A DNA stretch of 16,242 nt from Fibrobacter sp. UBA4309 (GTDB lineage: Bacteria; Fibrobacterota; Fibrobacteria; Fibrobacterales; Fibrobacteraceae), in contig NZ_DGUN01000044.1 in assembly GCF_002395745.1 (NCBI RefSeq), forward strand, positions 94,310-110,551, written 5' to 3'. The notes under the pieces are model-generated. The model saw only the letters and a program-made list of their open reading frames with translations, searched no databases and was not told the DNA's origin. How positions within the stretch are numbered: position 1 is the stretch's first letter; every line of letters starts with the position of its first letter. This document shows positions 12,236 to 16,242 of the stretch, in pieces. The position numbers and the translations under genes were made by a program.

Positions 12236-13102
12236 ATGAGTTTCAACGAAGACAGTTTTCACGGACAGCGACATTTTCGGGACGACCGCAGGCGCAGTTT
12301 TACGCGCAGCGCGCCTAGACCCGCGAACGTGGTCCCCGCCATGGGCGATTCCGATTCGTCTCCGCAAGTAGCCGTCGGCGGCATCAAGGAAGTCACCGAA
12401 CTGCTGACGAAGAACCCGTTACAGGTGCACCGCGTACTCTTTATGCACCAGTCGGGAAACCCCAAGCTTTACGAGTTGCAGAAACTCGCAAAACGCGCGC
12501 ATGTCCACGTACAGCAGGTCGATTCCAAGGTTCTCGACAGCTACGCCCGCCCGAACCACGGCGTTGTCGCCCTGATGAACGAGAAGGAACTCCTGAACTG
12601 GATGGACGTCCGCGAAGAATTTTTCAACGCAATCGATTCCGGCGAGCCCAAGCTCATCGCTGTCGCGACAAATATCGAAGACCCGCGCAACCTCGGCGCC
12701 TGCATCCGCAGCTGTCTCGCCCTCGGCGTAGACATATTCCTAATTCCGGCCAAGGGAATGTGCGGTGTCACGCCCAGTGTCGCCCGTACTTCGGCCGGGG
12801 CGCTCGAAAAGCTCCGTATCTGCAGGCCGGACAATCTCGAAGCCGCCGTCGGCGAACTCAAGCAGGCCGGCTACCAGGTGCTCGGGCTAGATGCCGATAC
12901 CGAAACGAACCTTGCCGATTTCAAGTTCTCCGACCATGCGGTCATCGCCGTCGGTGGCGAAGACGTCGGCCTTCCGCCATTCATTAAAAAGCAGTGCGAC
13001 GCCGTACTCAGGATTCCGATGAAACCCGAAGCGCATTCCTACAATGCATCCGTCGCCCTGTCCCTCGGACTTTACGAATATTCCAGGCTTCGTATAACAT
13101 AA
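12236..13102 (+). CDS. TrmH/SpoU-family (RlmB-like) 2'-O-ribose RNA methyltransferase
   Basis: SPOUT-fold enzyme that 2'-O-methylates rRNA or tRNA ribose. Residues 1-40 are a basic, disordered extension. The SpoU substrate-binding domain spans about 45-130 (GIKEVTELL, NHGVVAL). The catalytic knot has motif 1 NIEDPRNLGACIRS (146-159, with N152 and R158), motif 2 AVGGEDVGLPP (238-248) and motif 3 RIPMKPEAHSYNASVALSLGLYE (259-281), with SYNAS in place of the common SLNVS. The domain order fits RlmB (23S Gm2251), but family members are hard to separate by eye. SD GGAG (12226-12229) sits 6 nt before the ATG. The gene lies 19 nt after the cyclo-ligase gene. Confidence 0.9.
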   Translation: MSFNEDSFHGQRHFRDDRRRSFTRSAPRPANVVPAMGDSDSSPQVAVGGIKEVTELLTKNPLQVHRVLFMHQSGNPKLYELQKLAKRAHVHVQQVDSKVLDSYARPNHGVVALMNEKELLNWMDVREEFFNAIDSGEPKLIAVATNIEDPRNLGACIRSCLALGVDIFLIPAKGMCGVTPSVARTSAGALEKLRICRPDNLEAAVGELKQAGYQVLGLDADTETNLADFKFSDHAVIAVGGEDVGLPPFIKKQCDAVLRIPMKPEAHSYNASVALSLGLYEYSRLRIT

Positions 13103-13122
13103 ACCCAAACCAAAGGTATTTT

Positions 13123-14844
13123 ATGGAAAGCGCAAGAAAGGTTATCAACCAGTTCCTCAAAGGCAAGTACAGCGGCAACGAGCTGAAAAGCGAACTGTTC
13201 AAGGCCGGCGAAGCTGCCCAGCAAGATGGCTGGACATACATGGACGCGAGTTTCCAGCTCGGCGGTGTCGCGCGCGACCAGGGGCTCGCTCCGGAAGAAG
13301 TCGAACAGATTCTCCGCAGGGCGTTTTCATCGGAAAAACGCGCAGCCGAGCGCGAAGAAGACAAGCCGAAGGATATTCCCGTAGAGGCTCCCGCCGCACC
13401 GGTGCAGCCCACGATTATTTCGCCGATGCCCGCAGGCATGTTCTCCATGGAGCAGATGCTTGCCATGGGTCTCGACACGCAGTCGCTGACCTTGTTGCAA
13501 AACCACAAGATCGACCCAGAAGCGCTTTCTATCCCGTGGCCAAGCCACGACTGGCGTAAAGATCTCGCCAAGCTGCTCGAAGCCGTTTTCGAGCCGGACG
13601 AAACAATCGAGTTCAAGATTTCGGACACCCCGAAATGCACCGCCGAAAAAGTTTCGAACATTGTCGGCCAAGACGCCGCCATCACCAAGATCATGAAGAG
13701 CCTGGACAGCCCCGAAGGCGCACTCATCTGCGTCAACGCGACTGCCGGCGGCGAAGACGCTACCGACGAAAGCTTCCGCTACCGCTACGTAGTTGTCGAT
13801 AGCCCGAAAATGCTTCTTGCCAAGCAGCTCGCCTATTACAAGGCGTTGAACCTTCCCTGTGCCGCCATCGTGAACACGCTCGGTGCAAACTCCGCACAGG
13901 CCTGGGTCAAGATCGGCGCCAGCAACCTCGACGAATACTACGAGCGCGTGGACTTCTTGTTCAAGACGCTCGAAGACCAAGGTTTCAAGGTCGACCCGAT
14001 CAACAGGAACCCGAACATGATGGCCCGTATGCCGGGCGTTTTGCGCGGAGGCAAACAGCAGTACCTCATCGGCTTGGAACAAGGTGCCAAGAACTTCCAG
14101 GAGTGGCGCGAATGGGTGGAATACTCCCTCGACGGCAAGCCGCTCGTAGAACTCGCCAGCGACAGTGAAGAACCGCCGAAAAAAGACGCGAGCATCATCG
14201 AGAACGTCTTGCGTACGGGCGAATTCTTCTTGTTCACCGCACCTCCCAAGAGCGGAAAATCCTTTGCCCTCATGGACCTCGGTCTTTCCATCTGCTACGG
14301 CGAAGACTGGTTCGGCAACACGACTTCTTCTAACGACGTCCTGTTCATCAACTTCGAACTGACCAAGTCCGTATTCTTGAACCGTCTGCACCTGCTGGGC
14401 GGATTCCGCGGACTCAACGCCAGCACGCCCAAGTTCGGTTTCTTGAACCTCCGCGGCACGGCCCTTTCGCCTATCGAGACAGCCCAGCTGATTGCCAAGC
14501 GTATCGAAGGCGCCAAGAAGCTGGAAAACCACGATTACCGCGTAGTCATCATCGACCCGATTTCCGCAGTGCTCCACAACCCGAAATCCATGCGACTGAC
14601 GGGCTCGCCGAACCAGATGCTGATGCAGATGATCGACACGATTATCGCACTTACCGGATGCGCAGTCGTCACCGCCTGCAACAACGACGAATACCCGTAC
14701 CTTTGCAACCGTGCCGACAGCGTCATGTCGCTCACGCCGGTCGAAGGAAGCCTGGACCTGTACCAGATCAACGGTTCGTTCCGTGAATTCCCGAAGATGA
14801 TTGCCCGCGAATGTTCCTGGATTTACCCCAGATTCGTGGTCTAA
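13123..14844 (+). CDS. AEP-primase-like / RepA-like RecA-fold ATPase fusion, primase half apparently inactive
   Basis: A 573-residue protein. Residues 5-70 form a helical PriCT-like segment, 80-105 a Pro/Ala linker, and about 140-335 resemble archaeo-eukaryotic primase domains of primase-helicases (VVVDSPKMLLAKQ, 223-235; NSAQAWVKIGA, 256-266; VDPINRNPNMMARMPGVLRGGKQQYL, 290-315). The first acidic motif keeps D226 but has P228 where the second acid is expected, and Q259 replaces the catalytic His of the usual S-x-H-A-W. Residues 365-573 are a RepA-type RecA-fold ATPase: Walker A APPKSGKS (373-380), FINFEL (408-413) and Walker B VVIIDP (474-479). Start ATG 13123 has SD AAAGG (13112-13116); an in-frame start at 12994 would overlap the upstream gene. 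Normally such fusions belong to plasmids and phages; here it sits 20 nt downstream of an RNA methyltransferase gene. Confidence 0.75.
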   Translation: MESARKVINQFLKGKYSGNELKSELFKAGEAAQQDGWTYMDASFQLGGVARDQGLAPEEVEQILRRAFSSEKRAAEREEDKPKDIPVEAPAAPVQPTIISPMPAGMFSMEQMLAMGLDTQSLTLLQNHKIDPEALSIPWPSHDWRKDLAKLLEAVFEPDETIEFKISDTPKCTAEKVSNIVGQDAAITKIMKSLDSPEGALICVNATAGGEDATDESFRYRYVVVDSPKMLLAKQLAYYKALNLPCAAIVNTLGANSAQAWVKIGASNLDEYYERVDFLFKTLEDQGFKVDPINRNPNMMARMPGVLRGGKQQYLIGLEQGAKNFQEWREWVEYSLDGKPLVELASDSEEPPKKDASIIENVLRTGEFFLFTAPPKSGKSFALMDLGLSICYGEDWFGNTTSSNDVLFINFELTKSVFLNRLHLLGGFRGLNASTPKFGFLNLRGTALSPIETAQLIAKRIEGAKKLENHDYRVVIIDPISAVLHNPKSMRLTGSPNQMLMQMIDTIIALTGCAVVTACNNDEYPYLCNRADSVMSLTPVEGSLDLYQINGSFREFPKMIARECSWIYPRFVV

Positions 14845-14866
14845 AAAAATATATACAGACAAAATT

Positions 14867-16201
14867 ATGTATACAAGACAAAGCCGTAACGCAAGTGCCA
14901 AGCTCAAGGCCCCCAAGAGCCTTGTCGCGAGCAGATTCCACAATAAGGCCGCCTTCACCAAAAAGGCGGAGTCCTCCGCTCCTGCCGCACGAAAGGTGCC
15001 TACTTTTGAAGATCTTAAACAGCAGCTTTCCGCCTGGGTCGAAAACGAAAAGATTCCGGGAAAATTCCAGGCATGGTTCACCAAGGAAGCCTTGCCCGAA
15101 AACAGCGACTGGAGATTCGTCATGCGCGCCGTAGCTGGCCACGAATCGCTGACGCTCGAGCCTCCCGCCAAGGGAATGGAACCGCCGGAAGTCGTCAACC
15201 GCGTTGGGGAACAGCTGCACAAGGATCATCTCCGCCTGTTCCGCAAGGCCATTCGCCAAATCTGGTTCAGGGCCACCGGCGACGGCAGGTTCGCCCTCCT
15301 GGTCCAGGCCAACTGCCACGGCAAGAATTCCGCACACGGCTACAAGACGTTCTCGGATTTTGTACAAAGAAACTGTCCCGAAATCATCAGCAGCCACCTC
15401 ATCCAGTGCCAGCCGGACAGGCTCTTTGATCCGGCGTTCCGCCAGAGTACTCGCGTCGATTCCAAATGCAGTTTCGGAACCGATTTCATGCCGCTCGCCG
15501 GAACCGGTTTCTACATGCACGTGCTCGACTGGGCTCCGCGCATGAAAGACGCATGGCTTTCGCTGCCCCTGCGCATCAAGGATGCCATCCACCCCGCAGC
15601 CGGCGACAAGTTCTTCGAATTCTATTCCGGATGTTCTTTCATCAGCGCCACCCTCGCCCATTGCTTCGCACAGACCGAGGCTCTCGACTGCAGGGAATCG
15701 GCGATGCTTTCTACCCGGTACAACGCCCGCAACATTACCGACGGCTCGCTGAAATTCCACCGCGGCCAGCTCGAAGCCCCGTTCCTCGCCAAGTTCTTCG
15801 GCAAGTCCGAAAACGAAGGCCGCTGGACTTTCTATTTCAACATGCCTTCCGGCGACGATTTCCCCGCGAACGTCCAGCAAGCTATCGCGGCATCGCGCCC
15901 CGAACGCATCTTGCTGCAGGTTTCCGACCTGGAAATCGCGACCAAGCAGATTCGCCATTTCCGTCGCGAAGGCTACATGTTGCGCAAGAACATACCGCTG
16001 TACCTAGAACCGGGTAGCGGGAAAATGGAGCTGCTCCTCCTGTTCGTCCCCGACCGTGCCGGCCTTTTGAACCAAAATCCGGCCCAAAAAGCGCGTCAGG
16101 GCAGGGTTCAGCGCCCCAGAGAACGTGTAAATCAGCAAAAAAGCGGCAATATTCCTCATTTTGTCCAATCCAAACCGACTTTTAGGCAAAGAAAAGATTA
16201 A
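14867..16201 (+). CDS. TrmA/RlmD-like RNA methyltransferase homologue lacking catalytic motifs
   Basis: A 444-residue protein with a basic N-terminal extension (1-45), a middle RNA-binding-like region (about 120-205), a Rossmann domain with motif I FFEFYSGCSFIS (249-260, compare DLYCGVGTFS), the acidic LDCRES strand end (273-278) and a C-terminal PERILLQVSDLEIATKQIRHF (345-365). It aligns by pattern with m5U methyltransferases, but FNMPSGDD (324-331) stands where DPPR is expected, VSDLEIAT (352-359) where SCNPxT carries the nucleophilic Cys, and GFYMHVLDW (214-222) where FFQxN binds uracil. Only E388 of the active site seems kept. A basic, low-complexity tail follows from about 400. Start ATG 14867, with no SD but TATATA-like DNA upstream. 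It is 22 nt after the ATPase gene. Probably a non-catalytic RNA-binding relative. Confidence 0.7.
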   Translation: MYTRQSRNASAKLKAPKSLVASRFHNKAAFTKKAESSAPAARKVPTFEDLKQQLSAWVENEKIPGKFQAWFTKEALPENSDWRFVMRAVAGHESLTLEPPAKGMEPPEVVNRVGEQLHKDHLRLFRKAIRQIWFRATGDGRFALLVQANCHGKNSAHGYKTFSDFVQRNCPEIISSHLIQCQPDRLFDPAFRQSTRVDSKCSFGTDFMPLAGTGFYMHVLDWAPRMKDAWLSLPLRIKDAIHPAAGDKFFEFYSGCSFISATLAHCFAQTEALDCRESAMLSTRYNARNITDGSLKFHRGQLEAPFLAKFFGKSENEGRWTFYFNMPSGDDFPANVQQAIAASRPERILLQVSDLEIATKQIRHFRREGYMLRKNIPLYLEPGSGKMELLLLFVPDRAGLLNQNPAQKARQGRVQRPRERVNQQKSGNIPHFVQSKPTFRQRKD

Positions 16202-16242
16202 ATTATTACATAACTTGTTCACGTTCAAAGAGTTACAAGGAT
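16202..16242 (+). other. Intergenic end of window
   Basis: AT-rich 41 nt after the last stop. It ends with a purine-rich caaggat that could be the SD of a gene starting just past the edge. No terminator hairpin is visible here, so the operon may continue. Confidence 0.3.

Noticed and set aside
12994..13122. In-frame upstream start for the primase-like ATPase
   Set aside because: It would overlap the conserved motif 3 region of the SpoU gene in another frame; ATG 13123 has its own SD.
14801..14866. In-frame upstream start for the TrmA-like protein
   Set aside because: It overlaps the end of the ATPase gene and has no SD; ATG 14867 is the first start after the upstream stop.
13327..15222. Long minus-strand ORF of 631 codons across the ATPase and TrmA-like genes
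   Set aside because: It spans two sense genes and their intergenic gap, with antisense composition and no domain pattern; the same holds for the minus ORF at 14768-15958.
16004..16159. Possible minus-strand small membrane protein of 51 residues
   Set aside because: It starts with a plausible hydrophobic segment but has no clear SD and continues antisense to the conserved end of the TrmA-like domain. Mentioned as a finding only.

Overview
The window most likely comes from the chromosome of a Fibrobacter species (phylum Fibrobacterota). The strongest marker is a small lipoprotein (3073-3738, minus) with the 'Fibrobacter succinogenes major paralogous' (FISUMP) domain. Moderately high G+C coding sequence, AT-rich promoters of the TATATT/TATACT type and many genes lacking a Shine-Dalgarno (SD) sequence fit this. 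There are no tRNAs, rRNAs, CRISPR arrays or insertion sequences. Coding density is high, and the long open frames antisense to real genes are composition artefacts.

Layout. (1) 1-1557, plus: the Lys/Ala/Pro tail of a histone-H1-like protein, an intrinsic terminator, then an unknown 117-residue protein overlapping an Ppx/GppA-family phosphatase. (2) 1554-3738, minus: an RlmI/RlmK-like rRNA methyltransferase converging on ppx, then nrdR and the FISUMP lipoprotein. The ppx terminator lies inside the methyltransferase gene. (3) 3917-4508, plus: an AT-rich BrnT/BrnA toxin-antitoxin cassette sitting on what looks like the signal-peptide start of a lost secreted-protein gene. (4) 4561-6636, minus: a full-length but divergent transketolase. 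(5) 6786-10419, plus: a large GT-C membrane glycosyltransferase with a C-terminal NPCBM carbohydrate-binding domain, followed by a GT2 polyisoprenyl-phosphate glycosyltransferase that could make its lipid-linked donor. A heptamer repeat and inverted repeat separate the two. (6) 10465-16201, plus: a tight five-gene operon (gaps 3, 19, 20 and 22 nt) of RNase D, a 5-formyltetrahydrofolate cyclo-ligase with an N-terminal membrane segment, an RlmB/TrmH-type SPOUT methyltransferase, an AEP-primase-like/RepA-like ATPase fusion, and a TrmA/RlmD-like protein.

The most unusual part is the end of the last operon. The primase-like half of the ATPase appears to have lost catalytic residues (Gln where the AEP His is expected), while its Walker A and B motifs are intact. 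The next gene keeps the TrmA/RlmD fold outline but lacks the DPPR motif, the catalytic Cys and the FFQxN motif. Two apparently repurposed nucleic-acid enzymes lie side by side with three RNA or one-carbon genes. This is the best candidate here for an undescribed system, possibly linking RNA handling with an ATP-driven nucleic-acid motor. Family comparisons are from memory of consensus motifs and were not computed.
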